A DNA stretch of 64,000 bases from Dacryopinax spathularia. Its lineage: Eukaryota > Basidiomycota > Dacrymycetes > Dacrymycetales > Dacrymycetaceae. The stretch covers positions 310,001 to 374,000 of the forward strand of contig JBBPFI010000002.1 in the NCBI GenBank assembly GCA_037974965.1, in the 5' to 3' direction. Every line of letters starts with the position of its first letter. The stretch's first letter is position 1. Under the pieces are notes generated by a model, which had not been told where the DNA came from, did not search any database, and saw only the letters and a program-made list of their open reading frames with translations. A program made the position numbers and the translations under genes. Shown here piece after piece: positions 45,324 to 56,466 of this stretch.

Positions 45324-48269
45324 ATGAGCGCTCCTACTACTGCAACCCCTGATCTGCCTCCTGCCGTCAAGCATGTACTCAAGGCCCGAAATCCTACTCA
45401 GCAGCTGATCTCCGAGCTTCGGGGAATGGCTATTGACCAACCGAAACTTGTGAAAGCCACACAACACAAGGTCCATCCACCTCGTCCTGGTGCACCTCCT
45501 CCGCCTCCCGACGATCCACCAGCACCGGAGACCATAACCAGCTGGAAGATGCTCGAGCATCTTTATCGACAGACGCCTTGTCCGTTCCCAACCCTCGCCA
45601 GAGGTCTGTTCACGACCTGGACGAGTGAGAAGGGCGTGCCAGAACCGGCCATCAAGGGCGAAAAGAAGGGGCAATATAGGGAGCGGATCAAGGACGAGGA
45701 AGGCGGCGAGTGGAGGATTGTCGCGCGGGGTTATGACAAATTCTTCAATGTTGGCGAGGTTGGATGGACAGAGGTGAGCACGATCTATTCAGGCGCATAT
45801 ATGCGGCATCTGAAGGCTAGGTAGTGGACCTCCTTGGCTCAGAACACAGAAGGACCCTACGAGCTTACCCTGAAGGCGAATGGCTGCTTGATCTTGGTCG
45901 CAGCTCTCACACCTTCCCGCCTTCTGGTCACCTCCAAACACTCGCTGGGTACTCGAAGCAAGAAGGATAATGCGACGTCAAGCAAAGACGGCGACGAACC
46001 CATGGAGGACGCAGACCCCTTCGAAGCATCGCCCGATGGACCACTTCAGGTCTCCCATGCCGAGCGAGGCGAGGAGTGGCTGTTCGCCCATCTGAAAGAA
46101 GTTGGCAAGACAGAGGCGGACTTGGCCAAGGTGCTATGGGAGAGGAATCTTACTGCTGTTGCGGAGCTATGCGACGACTCATTCGAGGAGCACGTTCTTC
46201 CTATTCCCAAGAATCTCACCGGGCTAGTATTGCACGGCCTGGTTCCGAACAGCCCTTCTTTCGAGAGCCTTCCTGCTAAAGACGTCGCCGAATTCGCCAA
46301 ACAATGGGGTTTCAAGCCGACCGAGATCGTCACTCTCAACTCCATCAAGGAAGTGATCGAGTTCTGCCGCGAAGGTGCGAAGAAGGGCGAGTGGGAAGGA
46401 ATCGGTGTTGAGGGATGGGTCGTCCGCTGTCGCGTCAAGGATCCAAAGTCCGGTACCTCTTCCGGAACAACGGAGGAGCTCGCCCAAGAAGTCGAGAACC
46501 TTGTTGTGGCAGATCCGGGCGATGAGCCTGTTAAGAGGGACAAGAAGGGGAAGGCGACTAAAGTACCTCCCTATCCACCTGGATCGCCGTTCTTCTTCAA
46601 GGTCAAATTCCAGGAGCCATACCTCATGTACCGCGAGTGGCGCGAGCTCACGAAGATTCTACTACCTGTCCTGGACGGCGTCCCCGTTGAAGGTATGCCC
46701 GAGACGCAGAATTCGCGTCACGCACGAGGCAAGGCTGCCGACAAGGTCGTGAAGGTCGGCGACAGATTCAAGAAGCGACCTGAAACTCGCGTCTACCTCA
46801 AGTGGGTCGTCAAGGAGATGATGGACAACCCCGGCCGGTTCCGCAACTATCGCTACAACAGGGGCATCATCGAGACTCGTGACCGGTTCCTGAAATGGGC
46901 GAGCACGCCGGGGCAGGGGAAGGAGATCTGGGACAAAACGGTTGGGAAGAGCGCTACGAAGACTGTGTCTGATTTGCAAGGACCACAAGGCGAGCAGAAG
47001 GACAACGAGAAGAGCGCGGAGCACTGGACGAAGACGATCATCGTACCTGTTGCCATTCCCGGCTGCGGCAAGACGAGTGTCGCGGTCGCACTGAAGGAGC
47101 TGTATGGAATTGGCCACACGCAGAGTGACGACGTGAAGGCGAAAGCGACAGGTCCACAGTTCCTAAAGAACGTGTCTGCACTTCTGGCCAACCATGATGT
47201 TGTATTCGCTGATAGGTGAGTCCCTAACTTCACTGCTCAATTGGGATACCGACAACTCCACAGAAATAATCATCTGCAGCAACATCGTCAACAACTGCGC
47301 GAAGTTGCTGAGAAGTGCCCCGGAGGACCTGCGCGACTCGTCGCACTCAACTGGTTCCAGACCTCCATTCCAGTATCGACCGTTCACCGGCTCATGTCCA
47401 CCCGCCTACTCGCTCGTGGAGAGAACCATCAGTCGCTTCGCGCACAGAAGGACAACGTCAACTTCCATGAGGAAGTTTTGTGGAAGTTCATCACATCCGC
47501 TGAGCCGCTCGACGAGGACGAAGTCGATGAGGTGATCAATATGGACCCTCGACTTGGATTCGAGGACAATATACGGCGCGCTGTCAACGAGCTAGCCCCG
47601 CTGATGGGCTGGGATCTTCCAAGTGAAGACAAGCTGACAGCTGCCATCGAAGTAGCTCGTAACTATCGAGTAGCGCATAAGACCAAGGAAGACCCGAAAA
47701 CGGCAAAGAAGGAGAAGGTCCAGTACTACGCCATCCTCGCCGAAATTGATCTACCTACGGTACTTGGAGAGATCCTGTCTGCATCCAAAGGTGTCGATCC
47801 GGAGCTTGTCAAGTTCTGGGAGCATCTGAAATCTTCCAACCGCGTCAACAAACGTCCTCACATTACCCTCGCACATGCAGCCGACCCAAAGAGCGAGGAG
47901 AAGGAGGCCTTCTGGGCTGAATGCAGCAAGATCGCTTCCTCCGCCGAACCTCCCCTGTACGAGGTCGCAATCTCTCACGTAATCACCGACGGCAACGTCA
48001 TGTCTCTCGTAATTGACCCTGAGTCGATCCGTAGACGCGCCCAGGAAGGAGGAGATAGGGTGCTCGAGAAACCGAGCGGGCCAGGATGGAACGAAGAGCG
48101 AAAGAATCGTCTACATATTACGGTTGGCACGAAGGGCAACGAGATCAAGAATGTGGAAGGCGGGAAGCTGGTAAAGGCATGGAGGGAAGGCAAGGTGGAT
48201 GGGGTGCACGTCTTGAAGCTGGATCCTGAACCGAAGATCATCGGGACGATTAAGGGCTTTGCGTACTGA
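45324..48269 (+). CDS. TRL1: Fungal tRNA ligase (ligase-kinase-cyclic phosphodiesterase)
   Basis: Exons 45324-45773, 45825-47215 and 47264-48269 encode about 948 residues. Trl1 seals tRNA exons after intron removal and, in fungi, the HAC1/HXL1-type mRNA of the unfolded protein response. All three enzymes are visible. The adenylyltransferase has catalytic Lys in LTLKANG, preceded by NTEGPYE and followed by GLVLHGLV and EGWVVRC. The kinase P-loop is VAIPGCGKTSVAV. The phosphodiesterase has both HxT motifs, PHITLAHA and LHITVGTKG. Introns are 51 nt (containing GCATATATGC) and 48 nt; the first joins GEVGWTE to the segment before NTEGPYE. The ATG at 45324 gives MSAPTTATPD; the N-terminal 60 residues are poorly constrained. 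This ligase is typically single-copy and essential. Confidence 0.95.
45795..45804 (+). other. Intronic GCATATATGC palindrome (TRL1)
   Basis: In the 51-nt first intron of TRL1 (45774-45824) the palindrome precedes GGCATCTGAAGG and acceptor GGTAG. Confidence 0.5.
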
Positions 48270-48988
48270 GCGTCCATTCCGTTGCACTCAACGCTCCATT
48301 CCGTGCTCACCTCTCCCTGAACAACACCATTGTACTATACAAGCATGTAGCCGTAATAAATAATGAATTGGATGAGCTGGATTTGATCGTTGACAGGAAA
48401 GTGGGAGGCGAGTATTTCCGATATGAATTGAAACAACTCCGAGCGGGGTTCTGCATCGCCACCACCCTTGTGACTAAACCCGTTACTGCGTCGAGAATAG
48501 AGTTGGCAGTCTCAGCTCCCAAAGCGGTCCGATACGTGTCAGATGCTCACACCGTCCTCGGGGTCCACCCAAGCTGATAACCTGACCTTTGCTTACGGCG
48601 ATGCCCGAGCAGCGAGGAGACCTCGGAGGCTCCGCATTCGGTCGCATGTCAGCGTGGTCAGCACCGACCCGCAAGACCGACCCGTTCACCAAACGGGGTG
48701 AGGGCGAAGCTTGCTGGCTGGTTCGGAGAGCTGGGTAGGGGATCAGCAGGTGCTGTGAGGAGGAGCAAGGAGATAGGATCATGCGTTCCAAGTGGATGGA
48801 GGTGAGCAGGAATCCCTATTGCACCATATCGTTACACCTAGTCTCAGACTCCCCACCCAGACCCACGATATCCCGGGTTCCAGTCGCTGGCGTGCATATA
48901 AACCCCACGACGTGACAGTTACCTGTCCGCCTGCCCTGCTCCTGACTTCCACCAAACCCCCCACCTAAATACCAACTAACAAGCAACC
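48270..48988. promoter_or_regulatory. Intergenic; promoter of the GFA gene
   Basis: About 720 bp. TATAAA at 48897-48902 lies about 90 nt above the ATG of the GFA gene. The rest shows no supported gene. Confidence 0.55.
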
Positions 48989-49554
48989 ATGGTCCTCACC
49001 GGAAAGTGCCTGTGCGGCGAGTGCACCGTCGAGCTCGACCACGACTTCGACTCCCAGATCATCTGCCACTGCTGGGACTGCAAGCAGACCTCCGGCTCTG
49101 GTACGCTCTCTCTTCGCCGCATCTATGCATGTGTCTCATAACCTCGCCGTCAGCCTTCTCTACCAACGTTCTCTGCCCCAAGTCGGAAGTTAAGATCACC
49201 GGGCCCTACAAGGAGTACAACATCAAGGCTCCTAGCGGCAACACTGGTACGTCCCTCCCATCATTCGATGCTGTCCTGTGCCGGCATACTGACTCCGCAT
49301 TCAGTGACCCGTGTCTTCTGCTCCAACTGCGGCTCGGCGCTCTCCCACAAGTCGGTTGCCTTTGGCGACTCCCAGGCCATCCAGACCGGCAACTTCCGCG
49401 ACTTTGCCAAGATCCCTGTCGGCACTGAGCGTGCGTTATATCGCACTCCTCTTTTGTCTGCCTTCGCTGATCTTCCCACTTAGTGTTCGTCAAGGACCGC
49501 TGGAGCGGCATCCCCGCTGTCGACGGCGCCGCTCAGGTCCAAGCCATGCCTTGA
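48989..49554 (+). CDS. GFA/CENP-V-domain zinc protein
   Basis: Exons 48989-49100, 49154-49246, 49305-49430 and 49484-49554 give about 133 residues, the usual length. The zinc ligands are in the order of the GFA (glutathione-dependent formaldehyde-activating-like) domain: CLCGEC near the start, ICHCWDCKQTSGS, then CSNCGSAL. Conserved flanks include AFSTNV, NIKAPSGNTVTRVF and KDRWSGIPAVDGA at the C-terminus. Introns are 53, 58 and 53 nt with standard signals. The fold binds zinc, and a role in thiol-adduct handling is often quoted, but most fungal members have no assigned reaction. A clear TATA box lies about 90 nt upstream. Confidence 0.92.
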
Positions 49555-49905
49555 GATACTAGTGCCGGACATCGCATAAACAGAAGTGCTTTGACGGGAT
49601 ATATGCGCTATGAAAGTTGTACAAAATGAAGAAAGCGGGTTGATGGGCGATCTTAGCAATTACAATGCCATTGTGCGATACTGTGCTCGCTGCATACCGC
49701 CTTGAGATTCACCCGTAAAGCGAAGTCCCGGCATTGATGCTGGGCCAGCGTTCGACCTTTCGGTGATTGCCGTCGCCCCAAAGACCAGCCTCAACCTTTA
49801 CCCGCGCAAGGGTTCGTAGTTGCGTGCCGCCAAGCTGCCACCCCACATCGTCCTTCAGTTGTCTCCATTGTATTGACTGCAAGTATTGCTCTTATCTCCA
49901 CCGTA
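49555..49905. other. Intergenic between the GFA gene and F-box-like copy 7
   Basis: About 350 bp: the 3' end of the GFA gene (with an ATATATGC site near 49602) and the promoter of the next gene. No coding region. Confidence 0.4.
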
Positions 49906-51187
49906 ATGGCGATCTCGGATTTGTATGACGACCTCTTGCTGGACATAATCCAGAGCCTTGACCTGGATGCATTCAACGAGAGATCGCACCAATTATGCCC
50001 CCTGTATCCGCTGGCACTTGTTTGCCGAAGATGGCGAGAAAGTTGTTCTCCAGCGCAACATCAGCTCCTTTTATGACTTTCTTCCCTAGGATCTCGTTCA
50101 ACGACTGATATATACGAATCTGCGCTTCCGAAATGCAGACCACGTGGGACGCTTGATCCAGTATGTTCGATCCAAACAGAAGCAGGGCGAACCAGGCCCG
50201 AACCTTGCCTCGACCAAACGCCTCTTACTGTGCATGTACGACTCATACGATGCCACGTGGTGCGACTTAGACTGCATCACCACATTCTTTAAGATGCTAC
50301 CGTCACTCGAGCTCTTCATCGCTCAAGAGCCGATGGATAATAGGGAACTTGCGGTCCTTAACACCTCCTGCGGGCATAGTCTCAAGGAAATGAACCTGAT
50401 GATAGCATCCGATTCTGTGAAAGAATCGATGCTGGACAGCTTCGACTCTCTCAGGCGCCTGCATCGACTGGAACTTTTCTTCCTTGGATCCTCATTTGGT
50501 GAAACGATGGCGCCGCTCGGCAGGGACATCACCCTACCGGAGGTGACGACGCTGACGCTCGCCTTCATGCGGCAGGAGGCCGCCGGTTCGGCTCTGTTGG
50601 ATGTTCTCAAAGTACCGCGCTTGAATGCACTTTACGTGCGCGGCATCACGCATGCGAACCAGAGCTCTCTTGCCAAGTTCATGCATCGACACCAAGCAAC
50701 CGTTACGGAACTGTGTATGGATGGCCTCGTCGACCTCGTCTCATCGCCTTTGGCGGACGGGCTGCGAGCGTTGACCAAACTCAAAACTCTGATACTGTCC
50801 TCAATCCCAAGCCCGTCGTTCCTCCGAAACGTCTTTCCAGCCATAGAAGAGCTTCGTATACCTCTAACTATCACCATCACTCAAGAAAGAGGAGCCTCCC
50901 AACAGACCATGGACGAGTCGCTCACAGATTGGAACTATGGTACGCAGTCGAACTTCCTGGAGGACCTTGCTGCCGATCCGCCGCGATCCCTCAGAATCCT
51001 GCGAATCAATGACTGGGGTACGTACAGTCGAGCGTCATCCGTACTCTTCACGTGGGCCATCCTGCGACGGGTGACTGCGCCGGAGATACAGCAGGGTTAT
51101 CTCGCCCTGGCTGGCGCCCTTAAGCGCAAGGGAATCACCTTCATCGACGGCCTAGGCTATCCACCGCCTGAGAGGGCAGAGATCTAG
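49906..51187 (+). CDS. F-box-like/LRR family protein, copy 7 (splice donor unclear)
   Basis: Exon 1 from the ATG at 49906 encodes MAISDLYDDLLLDIIQSLDL and YPLALVCRRWR, the F-box-like module. Exon 2 starts at 50090 after acceptor CCCTAG and reads DLVQRLIYTNLRF, matching the other copies, then LRR-like segments to ALKRKGITFIDGLGYPP. At the conserved intron position just after CRRWR there is no GT in the required phase: the nearby GTs at 50042 and 50045 are out of phase. In-phase alternatives are a weak GT at 50020 (which would remove VCRRWR) or a GC donor at 50053. This copy may therefore be mis-spliced or becoming a pseudogene, although exon 2 is fully open. About 360-400 residues. Confidence 0.7.
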
Positions 51188-51401
51188 CACCTTCGTGTTT
51201 GGAAACTGTCACCGACCATTGTTCGACCGTGAGCACGGTACGCTGCTTTAGAAAGACATTGTGAGTTACGGATATACTGCTGTTATTTGGCGCTGAGCCG
51301 CAATCAGAACGACACCAATCCTTACAAAATCGCCTTCAAGGATCAATCACCCTACAAGGATATACTTCAGGATATGCTTCACCCAAAGCTCATTTCACTC
51401 G

Positions 51402-52468
51402 TTATGCTACCTTCTTAACCAATATCAATCCCGCCGGCCATTCGACCGTCAGCTCATTCGGATTCCCGCCGTCAGCGGTAACGGCTTGCTTGATCTTCTC
51501 CACGAATCGAGTTGCGAAATCGCCGTCCTCCCTCTCCTTATCCTCTGGGTGCTTCTCCCAGTAGTTATGTAATGCACTGAATGTTCGCGCATACGTGTCC
51601 AGGCCTTTCAAGTCCATCTGCTTCGAAAGGATCACCGGTTGTGTATCCGACGCGGCCGACTTGGGCAAGTAATCCCCGCTGTACTTGATCCTCCTCTCGG
51701 TTGATCGGTCGAAAGGCAGTCCAGGGGATGGGATAGGCTCGAGGAGAGCTTCTACAATCGAACGTCCTGGTTGTTCCCAGTTCGGGTCGAGTTCCGGCCC
51801 GTGTGTGAACTGCTGGATCAGCGGTGTCACCGTTGGGTGTCTAGGCAGACGCATCTCGCCGTAACCCTCAACCGCTCGTCAGCCCAGATCACAGCATGGT
51901 GGAATGATCAGACGACGTACGAAGAACGCCACAGTCCCGTTCGGCTTCAAGACCCGTCCTAGCTCTGGCCATAACCGGGAGTAATCGAACCAATGTGCTG
52001 CTTGACCTACTTCTCGGTAAGTCATCGGAATGTAGCGGTTCGACAGAGCAACGCACTAGCAGTCACCATATCTACACTCTCATCCTCCAAGAAGGGCAGC
52101 TCCTCAGCTGCACTCTGCACGATGCGTATCTTGTCTCGGACTGACTTGAGCTCCTCGTGTTCGCTCAGTATTTTCTTCGCTTGTTGCACCATAGGACCGC
52201 TTGGTTCGACGCCGACCACTTCGTCGAACACCTGCGCGAGGATGGTGGTCGCCTGACCTGCAGTTGCAACAGTCAGATTCCTTTGGAGTGAGTCATAATG
52301 TCACGCACCTGTACCACAGCCGAGATCTACACATCTCTTGTACTCCGCCTTCCCTCGACCCGCGGTCTCGTGATACTTGTAGATATCGTTGAAGAAATGC
52401 TGAGGAAAGACGGGTCGGATGGAGCTGTACGCCTTCACATTGAATGCTGAACGTGCAAAGGTTGCCAT
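51402..52468 (-). CDS. Class I SAM-dependent methyltransferase (Tmt1/Crg1-like)
   Basis: Multi-exon gene for about 300 residues. Motif I is CVDLGCGTGAGQATT (a 53-nt intron splits it after GTGA), post-I is DEVVGVEPS, followed by KIRIVQSAAEELPFLED, DMVTA and the QAAHWFD motif typical of yeast trans-aconitate and related small-molecule methyltransferases. The C-terminal part (RSIVEALLEPIPSPG, LDTYARTFSALHNYW) forms the substrate cap. The start is taken at 52468 (MATFARSAFNVKAYSSIRP); an in-frame ATG upstream at 52525 is possible. It should be cytosolic and methylate a carboxylic acid or related metabolite; the substrate is not deducible. Confidence 0.88.
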
Positions 52469-52727
52469 TATAGGAATGTAATCAAGCCAGGATTGTTCGT
52501 TATTTGTTGGGCGGATTGCTAACATGCCCCGCAGTACGTTCCATAAATAAGGATGGTGCCAAGAAGCCAGTCACGGTCAGGGATCACAACGGTCGGCCGA
52601 CGGACGATCGGAAGTGTCGGTAGCAAAGCAGTGTCTCTGAATCATCCCTTCGATCCCTGTCCTACCGGAGTATATGTCATCTTATCAGATTTGCAATGCG
52701 CCCCCAACTTGCACCCAGCGTGGCAAG

Positions 52728-53996
52728 ATGCCCGTATTTTGCGTTCCGGACGACATCCTCTACCTGATCTTCGAAACCCTGGACGAGGAATCACGCCCTA
52801 CGTCTATATGGAACCTGCCCAGGCAACATCCTCTCGCTCCTCTCACGTACGTCTGCAAGAGATGGAAGGTCAGTAGTTTCACGGATCATGGTTAGCACAC
52901 AGCCTCACGCATAGAGTAGATCATTGCGGACAAGATCATGCGGGTTAATGTCGGAGTGGTGACTCGCAACGGACTTCATCGGCTGCTTCGGCACTTGGAC
53001 GCGAATGCCGACCAAATGTCTGCCCGCACCAGAGCACGGGGCCTCTGGATTGGTCAGGAGGTCTGCGATACACTTTCGCCATCCCAGGCCGGCATCCCGG
53101 AGAAGGGCACAGCACAACTTGATAGCCTGAACTCACTCCTTCGTCTCTTTCCGGCACTCGATTGGGTCGATGCTTTCTCCTCGCTGTCAGCGCAATGCCT
53201 TTCGACTTTGCTCGACGCGACTGGACCCACTCTCAGAGAATTAGACCTGGTTGCGACGCCATCGACCTGGGATGCCGTTTCATCGACCAAGATGAACGTC
53301 TTAGAACGCCTAGAGATCTTTTCATGCTGCTTTGTCGATCAACCTTTTGCTCTCGAAGTGCCTGCGATCCAATCTTTCACAATCCGGCTTCCTTCACTCC
53401 GTGTCCTTCGGCTTTCCTTCACGCATTGGTCAGCAGCTTGCACAAGTCTGATGGACGGACTGGTTTGCGACAATTTGACGGCTGTCGACCTCCGATATCA
53501 CGGCATGGAAATCCATCCTGATGTCGCCCCGGCGTTCCAGCGGTTCCTACAGCGCCAGAAAGGATCCATCCGTCGCCTCGTACTCTCTCCTCCACCTTTC
53601 ACCGATACCGATGCCTTCATCGTACCTCTCGAGGGGCTTGAATACCTGGATATGAGAGCGCGACCTCGCCCTTCGACGGTTTCTGCCTTGCCAAAGTCCG
53701 TCACCGACCTTGGTCTCATGCTTGTGCAAAGCGATATCATCTACAACGGCAGAATATCGACAGACGACCAATGGGAATTCCTCGAGGAACTCACTAATGC
53801 CGACCTTCCTGCTTTGAAACGCGTTCGAGCGCTTGATTGTCATCCATCATTAGACTGGACGACGCTAGAAGCGACGACGCAAGCGGTCACTGACAAATTC
53901 CGAGCCAGCTCGACTTCTCTGAAGATGAAGGGCATTGACCTGCTCGACACCGCAGGCCGTACGTATACGCCTGTCGCGGACGTAGAGGAGAGGTAG
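52728..53996 (+). CDS. F-box-like/LRR family protein, copy 8
   Basis: The ATG at 52728 opens MPVFCVPDDILYLIFETLD, with HPLAPLTYVCKRWK before the intron (donor GTCAGT at about 52869, acceptor GAGTAG). Exon 2 resumes IIADKIMRVNVGVVTRNGL at about 52922. LRR-like segments include SLRVLRLSFTHW, NLTAVDLRYHG and GLEYLDMRARP. The tail LKMKGIDLLDTAGRTYTP is the family signature. About 400 residues. It heads a plus-strand tandem trio with copies 9 and 10 and is divergent from the methyltransferase gene. An upstream in-frame ATG exists at 52674. Confidence 0.84.
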
Positions 53997-54355
53997 AGGG
54001 ACATTGGTCCAAATGTGGTATCTGTATCGGGATTGCCCAGCGCTGAAACCTTTCTCCTTCACATTTCGTGACACCTCAGGACATTTTCTTTTGCATACAT
54101 AGATGCGACGATCCTCTTTCTCCTAAGATACGGGCGTAGATAGTCAGCTGACTTATATGGGCTAGAGTAGATGGTGATCGATGTGACTGGAAGCATCCGC
54201 CAAGACGCGTGAAAGCCGCGTGTCGCGCAGCGCGCGGGCCATCGACGAACCCCTCGCCGTCTTGTTATCCTTCCTTGTTCTGAACATCACAATATCTCAC
54301 TATCTCCACTGTGTGCCTCTCAGAACTCTCAGACATCCATCCAAGAATCACGATC
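53997..54355. other. Intergenic between F-box-like copies 8 and 9
   Basis: About 360 bp: 3' end of copy 8 and promoter of copy 9. No coding frame; no clear TATA box. Confidence 0.4.
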
Positions 54356-55635
54356 ATGGCTCTCTCCGAAGACGTGCTCTACATCATCTTCAGAATGGTT
54401 GATGTCGACTCTATGGAAAAAGGAACCTGGTCGCTACCGAGTCAGCATCCCCTCGTCCCTCTAGCCTATGTCTGCAAGCAATGGAATGTGAGGAATCAGG
54501 CTGCAGTAATCCTGTTCGACCTATCTCATCTATCTTCTAGCGAATCGTTGGATCTTTGATTTATCAGAACATAGCAATCGTGTCGGTCGATGGTCTTCGC
54601 CGACTCCTGGATCATCTCCGTGCTCCCGGCAGCACACGGGAGCTTCCGCACTCTCCAGCTAAGAACCTCTCCGTCTGTTATGATATGGAGCATTCTACGT
54701 ATAGCCTCTCCCATGAGAACGCCTTGAACGCCTACCAGGCTCTTACCGACCTCTTTACCACATTCACGTCCCTGGAAGCGGTTGACATATGGGTGAGGCC
54801 GCTGCGAAGCGCTTCATTGGCTGCGTTGCTTGAGTCGAACTGCTCTACGCTGAAGACGCTCAGACTCCTTGCCGTTCGGTCGACGTTTGATCCAAAAAGC
54901 CTACGAAAGATGACGTGCCTTACCCGGCTGGAATCACTTTACGTCGCCTTCGGGGACAGCGGCGGTATCCAGGACGACCAGCCAATACTGACGGCAACAA
55001 ATCCTGTATCCCAGATCTTGCTACCTTCCCTGGTATCGCTCAATTTGGGCTACGGTGACTGGTGGAATGGATGCCAACACCTCATCAACGCGCTGTCTTG
55101 CCCCAGCCTGGAGGAAGCTTGCCTACGTTGCGACGGTCCCTGCGATGGGCCACCTCCGGATGTCGGACCTGTATTCGAATCGTTCCTCCGTCGGCACCGT
55201 ACAACCCTCGAACGCGTCACGTTGGACACTCCGAGGATGGACGATGACCCCTTTATCACCGTGCTCCAGGACTTGCGTCATCTGGACTTACGGGCCTTGC
55301 AGCTGGATCCGACTTCCCTGGTATCAGCATTGCCCAGTACGCTTCTAACGCTTGTCACGGCATTTCCCGAGATGAAAAAGCCAGGCGTTCTCCAGACGGC
55401 TTGGTGGAAGCTGCATAGCCGGTTGGCCGAATCCCCTCCACCAAATCTTCAATGCGTACAAGCAAGCGCTGTGGCGGGCGATTGCTTCTCTCACCACGGA
55501 CCTTGGGAATGGAGCGCGATCGAAACGATGGTGGACGAAGAAGGAAAGAACAAGCTCAAAGAGCTCGCGAGTACCTTCAAGCGGAAGGGCATCGATATGC
55601 TCGATGTACACTGCTGTTCCTACTCAGGGGCATAG
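54356..55635 (+). CDS. F-box-like/LRR family protein, copy 9
   Basis: Exon 1 encodes MALSEDVLYIIFRMVDVDS and HPLVPLAYVCKQWN. The intron (donor GTGAGG at about 54489, acceptor CTTCTAG) sits at the family position, and exon 2 resumes RIVGSLIYQNIAIVSVDGL. The body contains LPSLVSLNLGYGDWW, CPSLEEACLRC and LQDLRHLDLRAL. The end LQTAWWKLHSRLAESPPP and FKRKGIDMLDVHCCSYSG is closest to copies 10 and 11, defining a subgroup. About 405 residues. Presumed SCF receptor; target unknown. Confidence 0.85.
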
Positions 55636-56466
55636 CTGCTCGTTTGGGCTCCGGTCCGTTAGGGTGCTCTGGTTTGTGGACAGCCCGGAAGATCAATGCG
55701 CAGAGAGGTGAGGGATGTCATGGTATCATGTAGGATAAGATCAAGTCTGTCGAGTCGAATTGTTCAAGAGCGGATGAAAGTCGTATGCAGAGCGGATGGC
55801 CGCTTTCATCCAGAACCGCATACGACCGCTACCGACCTGTCGCCTGTGCCTAGGATCTGGCTATATGGTGTCTTGAGGATATATTGCAGCTATCTGGTCC
55901 GAACGATCGGCTGATCCTGCGTGAGTTCGCCAGGAAGAAACCATATCAATCGGCAACCATCATTCTTTCCTCTAATCGAGGTATTGATATCATTTTCCAG
56001 TAGTTTCAGCTATCAGGCACAATAATTGAGAAAGGACTGCCCCAGAAGGCTTCGACCCGCTCTGACACTCAGAATGATTCACATGTAATAGATGCATGGT
56101 ACTTGTAAACGCTCCAAAGCACGGCACATGGGCACTTCTCCCTCCGCAAACTTGATAGAGCTGGTCCATATACGGGTGCCAAATCTTGCATCATCCGATT
56201 GTCCATTTTGAAGCGCCATGGCTGTGATTATCTCAGAGGTAGGAGCAACAGGGAAAGGATACGGATTGATGCGAAACAGGTGTGCACTCGAGATCAAACA
56301 CGCGGCTGACGCATTTTCACGAGCTCGCGGCCGCGTGCCGAGTAACATATTTCATTGAAGAATCACTCTCGACGCTGATTTGCCTGCTGGCATCCTCTCA
56401 TATCCGCATTGCTACATTTCATCGTTCATTCGGCGTTATTCATTAATGGTCTGGGGTTTTGGCGAG
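55636..56466. other. Intergenic between F-box-like copies 9 and 10
   Basis: About 830 bp. It should contain the 3' end of copy 9 and the promoter of copy 10. A minus-strand open frame near 56079-56348 has no recognisable features. Nothing else seen. Confidence 0.4.
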
